Assembly (NCBI GenBank): GCA_031769625.1 | Contig: JAUIMM010000178.1 | Location: forward strand, 29,096,001-29,160,000 | Source of the DNA: Taudactylus pleione | Lineage: Eukaryota > Chordata > Amphibia > Anura > Myobatrachidae | Direction of reading: 5' to 3' | Length of the DNA stretch: 64,000 nt | Shown: positions 21,252 to 34,800 of the stretch, piece by piece | How positions within the stretch are numbered: the first letter of the stretch is position 1 | Layout: each line of letters begins with the position of its first letter | Translations under genes and position numbers: made by a program | Notes under the pieces: generated by a model | What the model saw: only the letters and a program-made list of their open reading frames with translations | Databases searched by the model: none | What the model was told of the DNA's origin: nothing

Positions 21252-22550
21252 AAAAATAATATTTTTTCTGTGTTTGTGAATTGTGTGCGCAGTAGCCGCA
21301 CGTGCATCAACAAAGTAGTGCCAAGTGTGCGCCTGTGTCATAAGTAAAGGGCCGGCTGGCTTGACCGTTAAAGGGTGCTGTAACCCCCAAAGTACACTCC
21401 AAACCAAAAAAATATATATTTTCTGTGTTTGTGAATTGTGTGCGCAGTAGCCGCACGTGCATCAACAAAGTAGAGCCAAGCGTGCGCCTGTGTCATAAGT
21501 AAAGGGCCGGCTGGCTTGACCGTTAAAGGGTGCTGTAACCCCCAAAGTACACTCCAGTCCAAACCAAAAAAAAATTATTTTCTGTGTTTGTGAATTGTGT
21601 GCGCAGTAGCTGCACGTGCATCAACAAAGTAGTGCCAAGCGTGCGCCTGTGTCATAAGTAAAGGGCCGGCTGGCTTGACCGTTAAAGGGTGCTGTAACCC
21701 CCAAAGTACACTCCAAACCAAATAACAAAATATTTTTTTGTGTTTGTGAATTGTGTGCGCAGTAGCCGCACGTGCATCAACAAAGTAGTGCCAAGAGTGC
21801 GCCTGTGTCATAAGTAAAGGGCCAGCTGGCTTGACCGTTAAAGGGTGCTGTAACCCCCAAAGTACACTCCAAACCAAAAAAATATATATTTTCTGTGTTT
21901 GTGAATTGTGTGCGCAGTAGCCGCACGTGCATCAACAAAGTAGTGCCAAGCGTGCGCCTGTGTCATAAGTAAAGGGCCGGTTGGCTTGACCGTTAAAGGG
22001 TGCTGTAACCCCCAAAGTACACTCCAAACCAAATAACAAAATATTTTTTCTGTGTTTGTGAATTGTGTGCGCAGTAGCCGCACGTGCATCAACAAAGTAG
22101 TGCCAAGCGTGCGCCTGTGTCATAAGTAAAGGGCCGGCTGGCTTGACCGTTAAAGGGTGCTGTAACCCCCAAAGTACACTCCAAACCAAATAACAAAATA
22201 TTTTTTCTGTGTTTGTGAATTGTGTGCGCAGTAGCCGCACGTGCATCAACAAAGTAGTGCCAAGCGTGCACCTGTGTCATAAGTAAAGGGCCGGCTGGCT
22301 TGACCGTTAAAGGGTGCTGTAACCACCAAAGTACACTCCAGTCCAAACCCAAAAAAAATATATTTTCTGTGTTTGTGAATTGTGTGCACTGTGGCTGCAC
22401 GTGCATCAACAAAGGAGCAGCGCCAAGCGTGCACCTGTGTCCCATAAGTAAAGAGCCGGCTGGCTCATTTCTTAAAGGGTGGTGTAACCCACAAAGTGCA
22501 CTACTCTCCAGCAAAAATAAAAAAATATTTTCTGTGTTTGTGTGCGCTTT
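21252..22550 (+). repeat. ~156-bp leader repeats, about eight copies
   Basis: The phrase 'gtagccgcacgtgcatcaac' recurs about every 153-159 bases from about 21,290 to 22,390. Each unit continues 'gcgcctgtgtcataagtaaa' ... 'gggccggctggcttgacc' ... 'ttaaagggtgctgtaaccc'. The same phrase order (gtagccgcac, agcgtgcg, ttaaagggtg.tgtaaccc, ctcca) forms the ~138-bp satellite monomer of the array, and 'gtcataagt.aagggccgg' reappears in its chimeric unit. This is therefore the likely ancestor or sister of the satellite. Confidence 0.88.
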
Positions 22551-22579
22551 AGCCGCACGTATATATCAATATAACATAA

Positions 22580-22912
22580 ATGGAGGACCAAACTTTCTCT
22601 GATAAAAATAAAATAGCGAAAGATCAAGAACCACTTCCTCCTAGTGCTGTTGCTGCTGCTGGGAGTTGTTCATCATCCCAGAGAGGAAGTAGGAACACCA
22701 CTACTTTTACTAAATAATTGACCCTCCAACAGTCCCTAGCGATGAGGATGAAGTACGACAGCAGTCATCCTGAAGCAAAACGTATAACTGAGGCCTTGAC
22801 TGCTATGTTGGTGTTAGACCTGGGTCCGGTATCCGCCAGTGCAGTGGGATTTAGACAATTGATGGAGGTAGTGTGTCCCCGGTTCCAAATCCCGTCTAGA
22901 TTCCACCTGCAT
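22580..22912 (+). pseudogene. hAT transposase, N-terminal part (broken)
   Basis: An ATG at 22,580 opens a frame starting MEDQTFSDK, through a Pro/Ala/Ser-rich linker ending RGSRNTTTFTK. It hits TAA at 22,715 and continues in the same frame with 'KYDSSHPEAKRITEALTAML', 'VLDLGPVSASAVGFRQLME' and 'CPRFQIPSR'. The order 'hP.a.rit.ai..mivlDl.P.s.v...GFr.l......PRy.iPsR' is the diagnostic N-terminal block of ZBED-type hAT transposases. No BED zinc finger is seen upstream. Right after IPSR the sequence turns into satellite, so the catalytic RNase-H-like core with its D/D residues is missing. Its C-terminus lies 27.4 kb downstream at 50,327-50,726. The premature stop, lost core and array together make it non-functional. 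Confidence 0.85.
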
Positions 22913-23512
22913 CCTCAAAGCAGCAGCGACAAGCGTGCGTCTGTCTGTTAAAGGGTGGTGTAACCCTCAAAGTGCGCTCAACAAACAATAAAAAAATTAT
23001 TATTTTTTTTTCTGTCTTTGTGAAATGTGTGGGCTGTAGCCGCACCTGCATCCTTAAAGCAGCAGCGATAAGCGTGCATCTGTCTGTTAAAGGGTGGTGT
23101 AACCCTCAAAGTGTGCTCCACAAACAATTAAAAAATTCTTCTTTTTTTTTCTGTCTTTGTGAAATGTGTGGGCTGTAGCCGCGCCTGCATCCTTAAAGCA
23201 GCAGCGACAAGCGTGCGTCTGTCTGTTAAAGGATAGTGTAACCCTCAAAGTGCGCTCCACAAACAATAAAAATATTCTTCATTTTTTTTCTGTCTTTGTG
23301 AATTGTGTGGGCTGTAGCTGCACTTGCATCCTCAAAGCAGCAGCGACAAGCATGCGCCTGTCTGTTAAAGGGTGGTGTAACCCTCAAAGTGCTCCAAAAA
23401 ATAAAAAATATTTTTTTTATGTGTTTGTGACTTGAGTGTGATGTAGCCGCACGTGCAGCAACACAGTAGCAGCGCCAAGCATGCGCCTGTGTCATAAGTC
23501 AAGGGCCGGTTT

Positions 23513-26205
23513 GGACATCTGGTCCAGACTGAAGGACGTGCCAACAATTTCTGACAAGTCTACTGTCACTGTATTTGATACTGTCCTCAAAACAGCAGCG
23601 ACAAGCGTGCATCTGTCTGTTAAAGGGTGGTATAACCCTCATAGTGCGCTCCACAAACAATTAAAAAATTCTTATTTTTTTTTCTGTCTTTGTGAAATGT
23701 GTGGGCTGTAGCCGCACCTGCATCCTTAAAGCAGCAGTGACAAGCGTGCATCTGTCTGTTAAAGGGTGGTGTAACCCTCAAAGTGCGCTCCACAAACAAT
23801 TAAAAATTCTTATTTATTTTCTGTCTTTGTGAAATGTGTGGGCTGTAGCCGCACCTGCATCCTTAAAGCAGCAGCGACAAGCATGCATCTGTCTGTTAAA
23901 GAGTGGTGTAACCCTCAAAGTGTGCTCCACAAACAATAAAAATATTTTTCTTTTTTTTCTGTCTTTGTGAAATGTGTGGGCTGTAGCCGCACCTGCATCC
24001 TCAAAGCAGCAGCGACAAGCGTGCATCTGTCTGTTAAAGGGTGGTGTAACCCTCAAAGTGCGCTCCACAAACAATAAAAATTTTCTTCTATTTTTTTCTG
24101 TCTTTGTGAATTGTGTGGGCTGTAGCCGCGCTTGCATCCTCAAAGCAGCAGCGACAAGCGTGCGTCTGTCTGTTAAAGGGTGGTGTAACCCTCAAAGTGC
24201 TCCAAAAAATATTTTATTTATGTGTTTGTGACTTGAGTGCGATGTAGCCGCATGTGCAGCAACACAGTAGCAGCGCCAAGCGTGCGCCAGTGTCATAAGT
24301 CAAGGGCCGGTTTGGACATCTGGTCCGGACTGAAGGACGTGCCAACAATTTCTGACAAGTCTACTGTCACTGCATATGATACTGTCCTCAAAGCAGCTGC
24401 GACAAGCGTGCGTCTGTCTGTTAAAGGGTGGTGTAACCCTCAAAGTGCGCTCCACAAACAATTAAAAAATTCTTATTTTTTTTTCTGTCTTTGTGAAATG
24501 TGTGGGCTGTAGCCGCACCTGCATCCTTAAAGCAGCAGCGACAAGCGTGCATCTATCTGTTAAAGGGTGGTGTAACCCTCAAAGTGCGCTCCACAAACAA
24601 TTAAAAAATTCTTATTTTTTTTTCTGTCTTTGTGAAATGTGTGGGCTGTAGCTGCACCTGCATCCTTAAAGCAGCAGCGACAAGCATGCGTCTGTCTGTT
24701 AAAGGGTTGTGTAACCCTCAAAGTGCGCTCCACAAACAATTAAAAAATTCTTATTTTTTTTTCTGTCTTTGTGAAATGTGTGGGCTGTAGCCGCGCCTGC
24801 ATCCTTAAAGCAGCAGCGACAAGCGTGCGTCTGTCTGTTAAAGGGTGGTGTAACCCTCAAAGTGCACTCCACAAACAATAAAAATATTCTTCTTTTTTTT
24901 TCTGTCTTTGTGAATTGTGTGGGCTGTAGCCGCACTTGCATCCTCAAAGCAGCAGCGACAAGCGTGCGTCTGTCTGTTAAAGGGTGGTGTAACCCTCAAA
25001 GTGCTCCAAAAAATAACAAATATTTTTTTTATGTGTTTGTGACTTGAGTGCGATGTAGCCGCTCGTGCAGCAACACAGTAGCAGCGCCAAGCATGCGCCT
25101 GTGTCATAAGTCAAGGGCCGGTTTGGACATCTGGTCCGGACTGAAGGACGTGCCAACAATTTCTGACAAGTCTACTGTCACTGTATATGATACTGTCCTC
25201 AAAGCAGCAGCGACAAGCATGCGTCTGTCTGTTAAAGGGTGGTGTAACCCTCAAAGTGCGCTCCACAAACAATTAAAAATTCTTATTTTTTTTCTGTCTT
25301 TGTGAAATGTGTGGGCTGTAGCCACACCTGCATCCTTAAAGCAGCAGCGACAAGCGTGTGTCTGTCTGTTAAAGGGTGGTGTAACCCTCAAAGTGCGCTC
25401 CACAAACAATTAAAAATTCTTATTTTTTTTCTGTCTTTGTGAAATGTGTGGGCTGTAGCCGCACCTGCATCCTTAAAGCAGCAGCGACAAGCGTGCGTCT
25501 GTCTGTTAAAGTGTGGTGTAACCCTCAAAGTGTGCTCCACAAACAATAAAAATATTCTTCTTTTTTTTCTGTCTTTGTGAAATGTGTGGGCTGTAGCCGC
25601 ACCTGCATCCTTAAAGCAGCAGCGACAAGCGTGCATCTGTCTGTTAAAGGGTGGTGTAACCCTCAAAGTGCGCTCCACAAACAATAAAAATATTCTTTTT
25701 TTTTCTGTCCTTGTGAATTGTGTGGGCTGTAGCCGCACTTGCATCCTCAAAGCAGCAGCGATAAGCATGCGTCTGTCTGTTAAAGGGTGGTGTAACCCTC
25801 AAAGTGTGCTCCACAAACAATTAAAAAATTCTTCTATTTTTTTCTGTCTTTGTGAAATGTGTGGGCTGTAGCCGCACCTACATCCTTAAAGCAGCAGCGA
25901 CAAGCGTGCGTCTGTCTGTTAAAAGATAGTGTAACCCTCAAAGTGCGCTCCACAAACAATAAAAATTTTCTTCTTTTTTTTTCTGTGTTTGTGAATTGTG
26001 TGGGCTGTAGCCGCACTTGCATCCTCAAAGCAGCAGCGACAAGCGTGCGTCTGTCTGTTAAAGGGTGGTATAACCCTAAAAGTGCTCCAAAAAATAAAAA
26101 ATATTTTTTTTATGTGTTTGTGACTTGAGTGCGATGTAGCCGCACGTGCAGCAACACAGTAGCAGCGCCAAGCATGCGCCTGTGTCATAAGTCAAGGGGC
26201 GGTTT
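23513..26205 (+). repeat. Higher-order block copy 1 (2,693 bp)
   Basis: From one chimeric marker to the third following, with internal spacings 801, 811 and 1081. The next block repeats the same spacings and the same private variants (for example a 'tatttattttctgtc' spacer and 'agagtggtgtaaccc'), so it is a segmental tandem duplication within the array. Confidence 0.85.
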
Positions 26206-28898
26206 GGACATCTGGTCCGGACTGAAGGACGTGCCAACAATTTCTGACAAGTCTACTGTCACTGTATATGATACTGTCCTCAAAGCAGCAGCGACAAGCG
26301 TGCGTCTGTCTGTTAAAGGGTGGTGTAACCCTCAAAGTGCGCTCCACAAACAATTAAAAAATTCTTTTTTTTTTTTCTGTCTTTGTGAAATGTGTGGGCT
26401 GTAGCCGCACCTGCATCCTTAAAGCAGCAGTGACAAGCGTGCATCTGTCTGTTAAAGGGTGGTGTAACCCTCAAAGTGCGCTCCACAAACAATTAAAAAT
26501 TCTTATTTATTTTCTGTCTTTGTGAAATGTGTGGGCTGTAGCCGCACCTGCATCCTTAAAGCAGCAGCGACAAGCATGCATCTGTCTGTTAAAGAGTGGT
26601 GTAACCCTCAAAGTGTGCTCCACAAACAATAAAAATATTTTTCTTTTTTTTCTGTCTTTGTGAAATGTGTGGGCTGTAGCCGCACCTGCATCCTCAAAGC
26701 AGCAGCGACAAGCGTGCATCTGTCTGTTAAAGGGTGGTGTAACCCTCAAAGTGCGCTCCACAAACAATAAAAATTTTCTTCTATTTTTTTCTGTCTTTGT
26801 GAATTGTGTGGGCTGTAGCCGCGCTTGCATCCTCAAAGCAGCAGCGACAAGCGTGCGTCTGTCTGTTAAAGGGTGGTGTAACCCTCAAAGTGCTCCAAAA
26901 AATATTTTATTTATGTGTTTGTGACTTGAGTGCGATGTAGCCGCATGTGCAGCAACACAGTAGCAGCGCCAAGCGTGCGCCAGTGTCATAAGTCAAGGGC
27001 CGGTTTGGACATCTGGTCCGGACTGAAGGACGTGCCAACAATTTCTGACAAGTCTACTGTCACTGCATATGATACTGTCCTCAAAGCAGCTGCGACAAGC
27101 GTGCGTCTGTCTGTTAAAGGGTGGTGTAACCCTCAAAGTGCGCTCCACAAACAATTAAAAAATTCTTATTTTTTTTTCTGTCTTTGTGAAATGTGTGGGC
27201 TGTAGCCGCACCTGCATCCTTAAAGCAGCAGCGACAAGCGTGCATCTGTCTGTTAAAGGGTGGTGTAACCCTCAAAGTGCGCTCCACAAACAATTAAAAA
27301 ATTCTTATTTTTTTTTCTGTCTTTGTGAAATGTGTGGGCTGTAGCTGCACCTGCATCCTTAAAGCAGCAGCGACAAGCATGCGTCTGTCTGTTAAAGGAT
27401 TGTGTAACCCTCAAAGTGCGCTCCACAAACAATTAAAAAATTCTTATTTTTTTTTCTGTCTTTGTGAAATGTGTGGGCTGTAGCCGCACCTGCATCCTTA
27501 AAGCAGCAGCGACAAGCGTGCGTCTGTCTGTTAAAGGGTGGTGTAACCCTCAAAGTGCACTCCACAAACAATAAAAATATTCTTCTTTTTTTTTCTGTCT
27601 TTGTGAATTGTGTGGGCTGTAGCCGCACTTGCATCCTCAAAGCAGCAGCGACAAGCGTGCGTCTGTCTGTTAAAGGGTGGTGTAACCCTCAAAGTGCTCC
27701 AAAAAATAACAAATATTTTTTTTATGTGTTTGTGACTTGAGTGCGATGTAGCCGCTCGTGCAGCAACACAGTAGCAGCGCCAAGCATGCGCCTGTGTCAT
27801 AAGTCAAGGGCCGGTTTGGACATCTGGTCCGGACTGAAGGACGTGCCAACAATTTCTGACAAGTCTACTGTCACTGTATATGATACTGTCCTCAAAGCAG
27901 CAGCGACAAGCATGCGTCTGTCTGTTAAAGGGTGGTGTAACCCTCAAAGTGCGCTCCACAAACAATTAAAAATTCTTATTTTTTTTCTGTCTTTGTGAAA
28001 TGTGTGGGCTGTAGCCACACCTGCATCCTTAAAGCAGCAGCGACAAGCGTGTGTCTGTCTGTTAAAGGGTGGTGTAACCCTCAAAGTGCGCTCCACAAAC
28101 AATTAAAAATTCTTATTTTTTTTCTGTCTTTGTGAAATGTGTGGGCTGTAGCCGCACCTGCATCCTTAAAGCAGCAGCGACAAGCGTGCGTCTGTCTGTT
28201 AAAGTGTGGTGTAACCCTCAAAGTGTGCTCCACAAACAATAAAAATATTCTTCTTTTTTTTCTGTCTTTGTGAAATGTGTGGGCTGTAGCCGCACCTGCA
28301 TCCTTAAAGCAGCAGCGACAAGCGTGCATCTGTCTGTTAAAGGGTGGTGTAACCCTCAAAGTGCGCTCCACAAACAATAAAAATATTCTTTTTTTTTCTG
28401 TCTTTGTGAATTGTGTGGGCTGTAGCCGCACTTGCATCCTCAAAGCAGCAGCGATAAGCATGCGTCTGTCTGTTAAAGGGTGGTGTAACCCTCAAAGTGT
28501 GCTCCACAAACAATTAAAAAATTCTTCTTTTTTTTTCTGTCTTTGTGAAATGTGTGGGCTGTAGCCGCACCTACATCCTTAAAGCAGCAGCGACAAGCGT
28601 GCGTCTGTCTGTTAAAGGATAGTGTAACCCTCAAAGTGCGCTCCACAAACAATAAAAATTTTCTTCTTTTTTTTTCTGTGTTTGTGAATTGTGTGGGCTG
28701 TAGCCGCACTTGCATCCTCAAAGCAGCAGCGACAAGCGTGCGTCTGTCTGTTAAAGGGTGGTATAACCCTAAAAGTGCTCCAAAAATAAAAAATATTTTT
28801 TTTATGTGTTTGTGACTTGAGTGCGATGTAGCCGCACGTGCAGCAACACAGTAGCAGCGCCAAGCATGCGCCTGTGTCATAAGTCAAGGGGCGGTTTG
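26206..28898 (+). repeat. Higher-order block copy 2 (2,692 bp)
   Basis: Near-identical to 23,513-26,205, with spacings 801, 811 and 1080. Differences visible by eye are single substitutions and poly-T length changes, which indicates a recent duplication. Confidence 0.85.
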
Positions 28899-31800
28899 GA
28901 CATCTGGTCCGGACTGAAGGACGTGCCAACAATTTCTGACAAGTCTACTGTCACTGTATATGATACTGTCCTCAAAGCAGCAGCGACAAGCGTGCGTCTG
29001 TCTGTTAAAGGGTGGTGTAACCCTCAAAGTGCGCTCCACAAACAATTAAAAAATTCTTTTTTTTTTTTCTGTCTTTGTGAAATGTGTGGGCTGTAGCCGC
29101 ACCTGCATCCTTAAAGCAGCAGCGACAAGCATGCGTCTGTCTGTTAAAGGGTGGTGTAACCCTCAAAGTGCGCTCCACAAACAATTAAAAATTCTTATTT
29201 ATTTTCTGTCTTTGTGAAATGTGTGGGCTGTAGCCGCACCTGCATCCTTAAAGCAGCAGCGACAAGTGTGCATCTGTCTGTTAAAGGGTGGTGTAACCCT
29301 CAAAGTGTGCTCCACAAACAATAAAAATATTTTTCTTTTTTTTCTGTCTTTGTGAAATGTGTGGGCTGTAGCCGCACCTGCATCCTTAAAGCAGCAGCGA
29401 CAAGCGTGCATCTGTCTGTTAAAGGGTTGTGTAACCATCAAAGTGCGCTCCACAAACAATAAAAATATTCTTCTTTTTTTTCTGTCTTTGTGAATTGTGT
29501 GGGCTGTAGCCGTTCTTGCATCCTCAAAGCAGCAGCGACAAGCGTGCGTCTGTCTGTTAAAGGGTGGTGTAACCCTCAAAGTGCTCCAAAAAATAAAAAA
29601 TATTTTTTTTATGTGTTTGTGACATGAGTGCGATGTAGCCGCATGTGCAGCAACACAGTAGCAGCGCCAAACGTGCGCCAGTGTCATAAGTCAAGGGCCG
29701 GTTTGGACATCTGGTCCGGACTGAAGGACGTGCCAACAATTTCTGACAAGTCTACTGTCACTGAATATGATACTGTTCTCAAAGCAGCAGCGACAAGCAT
29801 GCGTCTGTCTGTTAAAGGGTGGTGTAACCCTCAAAGTGCGCTCCACAAACAATTAAAAAATTCTTTTTTTTTTCTGTCTTTGTGAAATGTGTGGGCTGTA
29901 GCCGCACCTGCATCCTTAAAGCAGCAGCGACAAGCGTGCATCTGTCTGTTAAAGGGAGGTGTAACACTCAAAGTGCGCTCCACAAACAATTAAAAAATTC
30001 TTATTTTTTTTTCTGTCTTTGTGAAATGTGTGGGCTGTAGCCGCACCTGCATCCTTAAAGCAGCAGCGACAAGCATGCGTCTGTCTGTTAAAGGGTTGTG
30101 TAACCCTCAAAGTGCGCTCCACAAACAATTAAAAAATTCTTAGTTTTTTTTCTCTTTGTGAAATGTGTGGGCTGTAGCCGCACCTGCATCCTTAAAGCAG
30201 CAGCGACATGCGTGCGTCTGTCTGTTAAAGGGTGGTGTAACCCTCAAAGTGCACTCCACAAACAATAAAAATATTCTTCTTTTTTTTTCTGTCTTTGTGA
30301 ATTGTGTGGGCTGTAGCCGCACTTGCATCCTCAAAGCAGCAGCGACAAGCGTGCGTCTGTCTGTTAAAGGGAGGTTTAACCCTCAAAGTGCTCCAAAAAA
30401 TAACAAATATTTTTTTATGTGTTTGTGACTTGAGTGCGATGTAGCCGCTCATGCAGCAACACAGTAGCAGCGCCAAACGTGCGCCAGTGTCATAAGTCAA
30501 GGGCCGGTTTGGACATCTGGTCCGGACTGAAGGACGTGCCAACAATGTCTGACAAGTCTACTGTCACTGTATATGATACTGTCCTCAAAGCAGCAGCGAC
30601 AAGCATGCGTCTGTCTGTTAAAGGGTGGTGTAACCCTCAAAGTGCGCTCCACAAACAATAAAAATATTCTTTTTTTTTCTGTCTTTGTGAATTGTGTGGG
30701 CTGTAGCCGCACTTGCATCCTCAAAGCAGCAGCGATAAGCATGCGTCTGTCTGTTAAAGGGTGGTGTAACCCTCAAAGTGTGCTCCACAAACAATTAAAA
30801 AATTGTTCTTTTTTTTCTGTCTTTGTGAAATGTGTGGGCTGTAGCCGCACCTACATCCTTAAAGCAGCAGCGACAAGCGTGCGTCTGTCTGTTAAAGGAT
30901 AGTGTAACCCTCAAAGTGCGCTCCACAAACAATAAAAATTTTCTTCTTTTTTTTTCTGTCTTTGTGAATTGTGTGGGCTGTAGCCGCACTTGCATCCTCA
31001 AAGCAGCAGCGACAAGCGTGCGTCTGTCTGTTAAAGGGTGGTGTAACCCTAAAAGTGCTCCAAAAAATAAAAAATATTTTTTTTATGTGTTTGTGACTTG
31101 AGTGCGATGTAGCCACACATGCAGCAACACAGTAGCAGCGCCAAGCATGCGCCTGTGTCATAAGTCAAGGGCCGGTTTGGACATCTGGTCCAGACTGGAG
31201 GACGTGCCAACAATTTCTGACAAGTCTACTGTCACTGTATATGATACTGTCCTCAAAGCAGCAGCGACAAGCGTGCGTCTGTCTGTTAAAGGGTGGTGTA
31301 ACCCTCAAAGTGCGCTCCACAAACAATTAAAAAATTCTTTTTTTTTTTCTGTCTTTGTGAAATGTGTGGGCTGTAGCCGCACCTGCATCCTTAAAGCAGC
31401 AGCGACAAGCATGCGTCTGTCTGTTAAAGGGTGGTGTAACCCTCAAAGTGCGCTCCACAAACAATTAAAAATTCTTATTTATTTTCTGTCTTTGTGAAAT
31501 GTGTGGGCTGTAGCCGCACCTGCATCCTTAAAGCAGCAGCGACAAGCATGCGTCTGTCTGTTAAAGGGTGGTGTAACCCTCAAAGTGCGCTCCACAAACA
31601 ATTAAAAATTCTTATTTATTTTCTGTCTTTGTGAAATGTGTGGGCTGTAGCCGCACCTGCATCCTTAAAGCAGCAGCGACAAGTGTGCATCTGTCTGTTA
31701 AAGGGTGGTGTAACCCTCAAAGTGTGCTCCACAAACAATAAAAATATTTTTCTTTTTTTTCTGTCTTTGTGAAATGTGTGGGCTGTAGCCGCACCTGCAT

Positions 31801-34800
31801 CCTTAAAGCAGCAGCGACAAGCGTGCATCTGTCTGTTAAAGGGTTGTGTAACCCTCAAAGTGCGCTCCACAAACAATAAAAATATTCTTCTTTTTTTTCT
31901 GTCTTTGTGAATTGTGTGGGCTGTAGCCGTGCTTGCATCCTCAAAGCAGCAGCGACAAGCGTGCGTCTGTCTGTTAAAGGGTGGTGTAACCCTCAAAGTG
32001 CTCCAAAAAATAAAAAATATTTTTTTTATGTGTTTGTGACATGAGTGCGATGTAGCCGCATGTGCAGCAACACAGTAGCAGCGCCAAACGTGCGCCAGTG
32101 TCATAAGTCAAGGGCCGGTTTGGACATCTGGTCCGGACTGAAGGACGTGCCAACAATTTCTGACAAGTCTACTGTCACTGAATATGATACTGTTCTCAAA
32201 GCAGCAGCGACAAGCGTGCGTCTGTCTGTTAAAGGGTGGTGTAACCCTCAAAGTGCGCTCCACAAACAATTAAAAAATTCTTTTTTTTTTCTGTGTTTGT
32301 GAAATGTGTGGGCTGTAGCTGCACCTGCATCCTTAAAGCAGCAGCGACAAGCGTGCATCTGTCTGTTAAAGGGAGGTGTAACACTCAAAGTGCGCTCCAC
32401 AAACAATTAAAAAATTCTTATTTTTTTTTCTGTCTTTGTGAAATGTGTGGGCTGTAGCCGCACCTGCATCCTTAAAGCAGCAGCGACAAGCATGCGTCTG
32501 TCTGTTAAAGGGTTGTGTAACCCTCAAAGTGCGCTCCACAAACAATTAAAAAATTCTTAGTTTTTTTTCTCTTTGTGAAATGTGTGGGCTGTAGCCGCAC
32601 CTGCATCCTTAAAGCAGCAGCGACATGCGTGCGTCTGTCTGTTAAAGGGTGGTGTAACCCTCAAAGTGCACTCCACAAACAATAAAAATATTCTTCTTTT
32701 TTTTTCTGTCATTGTGAATTGTGTGGGCTGTAGCCGCACTTGCATCCTCAAAGCAGCAGCGACAAGCGTGCGTCTGTCTGTTAAAGGGAGGTTTAACCCT
32801 CAAAGTGCTCCAAAAAATAACAAATATTTTTTTATGTGTTTGTGACTTGAGTGCGATGTAGCCGCTCATGCAGCAACACAGTAGCAGCGCCAAACGTGCG
32901 CCAGTGTCATAAGTCAAGGGCCGGTTTGGACATCTGGTCCGGACTGAAGGACGTGCCAACAATGTCTGACAAGTCTACTGTCACTGTATATGATACTGTC
33001 CTCAAAGCAGCAGCGACAAGCATGCGTCTGTCTGTTAAAGGGTGGTGTAACCCTCAAAGTGCGCTCCACAAACAATTAAAAATTCTTATTTTTTTTCAGT
33101 CTTTGTGAAATGTGTGGGCTGTAGCCACACCTGCATCCTTAAAGCAGCAGCGACAAGCGTGTGTCTGTCTGTTAAAGGGTGGTGTAACCCTCAAAGTGCG
33201 CTCCACAAACAATTAAAAATTCTTATTTTTTTTCTGTCTTTGTGAAATGTGTGGGCTGTAGCCGCACCTGCATCCTTAAAGCAGCAGCGACAAGCGTGCA
33301 TCTGTCTGTTAAAGGGTGGTGTAACCCTCAAAGTGCGCTCCACAAACAATAAAAATATTCTTTTTTTTTCTGTCTTTGTGAATTGTGTGGGCTGTAGCCG
33401 CACTTGCATCCTCAAAGCAGCAGCGATAAGCATGCGTCTGTCTGTTAAAGGGTGGTGTAACCCTCAAAGTGTGCTCCACAAACAATTAAAAAATTCTTCT
33501 TTTTTTTCTGTCTTTGTGAAATGTGTGGGCTGTAGCCGCACCTACATCCTTAAAGCAGCAGCGACAAGCGTGCGTCTGTCTGTTAAAGGATAGTGTAACC
33601 CTCAAAGTGCGCTCCACAAACAATAAACATTTTCTTCTTTTTTTTTCTGTCTTTGTGAATTGTGTGGGCTGTAGCCGCACTTGCATCCTCAAAGCAGCAG
33701 CGACAAGCGTGCGTCTGTCTGTTAAAGGGTGGTGTAACCCTCAAAGTGCGCTCCACAAACAATTAAAAATTCTTATTTTTTTTCAGTCTTTGTGAAATGT
33801 GTGGGCTGTAGCCGCACCTGCATCCTTAAAGCAGCAGCGACAAGTGTGCATCTGTCTGTTAAAGGGTGGTGTAACCCTCAAAGTGTGCTCCACAAACAAT
33901 AAAAATATTCTTCTTTTTTTTCTGTCTTTGTGAAATGTGTGGGCTGTAGCCGCACCTGCATCCTTAAAGCAGCAGCGACAAGCGTGCATCTGTCTGTTAA
34001 AGGGTGGTGTAACCCTCAAAGTGCGCTCCACAAACAATAAAAATATTCTTTTTTTTTCTCTTTGTGAAATGTGTGGGCTGTAGCCGCACCTACATCCTTA
34101 AAGCAGCAGTGACAAGCGTGCGTCTGTCTGTTAAAGGATAGTGTAACCCTCAAAGTGCGCTCCACAAACAATAAAAATTTTCTTCTTTTTTTTCTGTCTT
34201 TGTGAATTGTGTGGGCTGTAGCCGCACTTGCATCCTCAAAGCAGCAGCGACAAGCGTGCGTCTGTCTTTTAAAGGGTGGTGTAACCCTAAAAGTGCTCCA
34301 AAAAATAAAATATATTTTTTTTATGTGTTTGTGACTTGAGTGCGATGTAGCCACACATGCAGCAACACAGTAGCAGCGCCAAGCATGCGCCTGTGTCATA
34401 AGTCAAGGGCCGGTTTGGACATCTGGTCCAGACTGGAGGACGTGCCAACAATTTCTGACAAGTCTACTGTCACTGTATATGATACTGTCCTCAAAGCAGC
34501 AGCGACAAGCGTGCGTCTGTCTGTTAAAGGGTGGTGTAACCCTCAAAGTGCGCTCCACAAACAATTAAAAAATTCTTTTTTTTTTTCTGTCTTTGTGAAA
34601 TGTGTGGGCTGTAGCCGCACCTGCATCCTTAAAGCAGCAGCGACAAGCATGCGTCTGTCTGTTAAAGGGTGGTGTAACCCTCAAAGTGCGCTCCACAAAC
34701 AATTAAAAATTCTTATTTATTTTCTGTCTTTGTGAAATGTGTGGGCTGTAGCCGCACCTGCATCCTTAAAGCAGCAGCGACAAGCATGCGTCTGTCTGTT

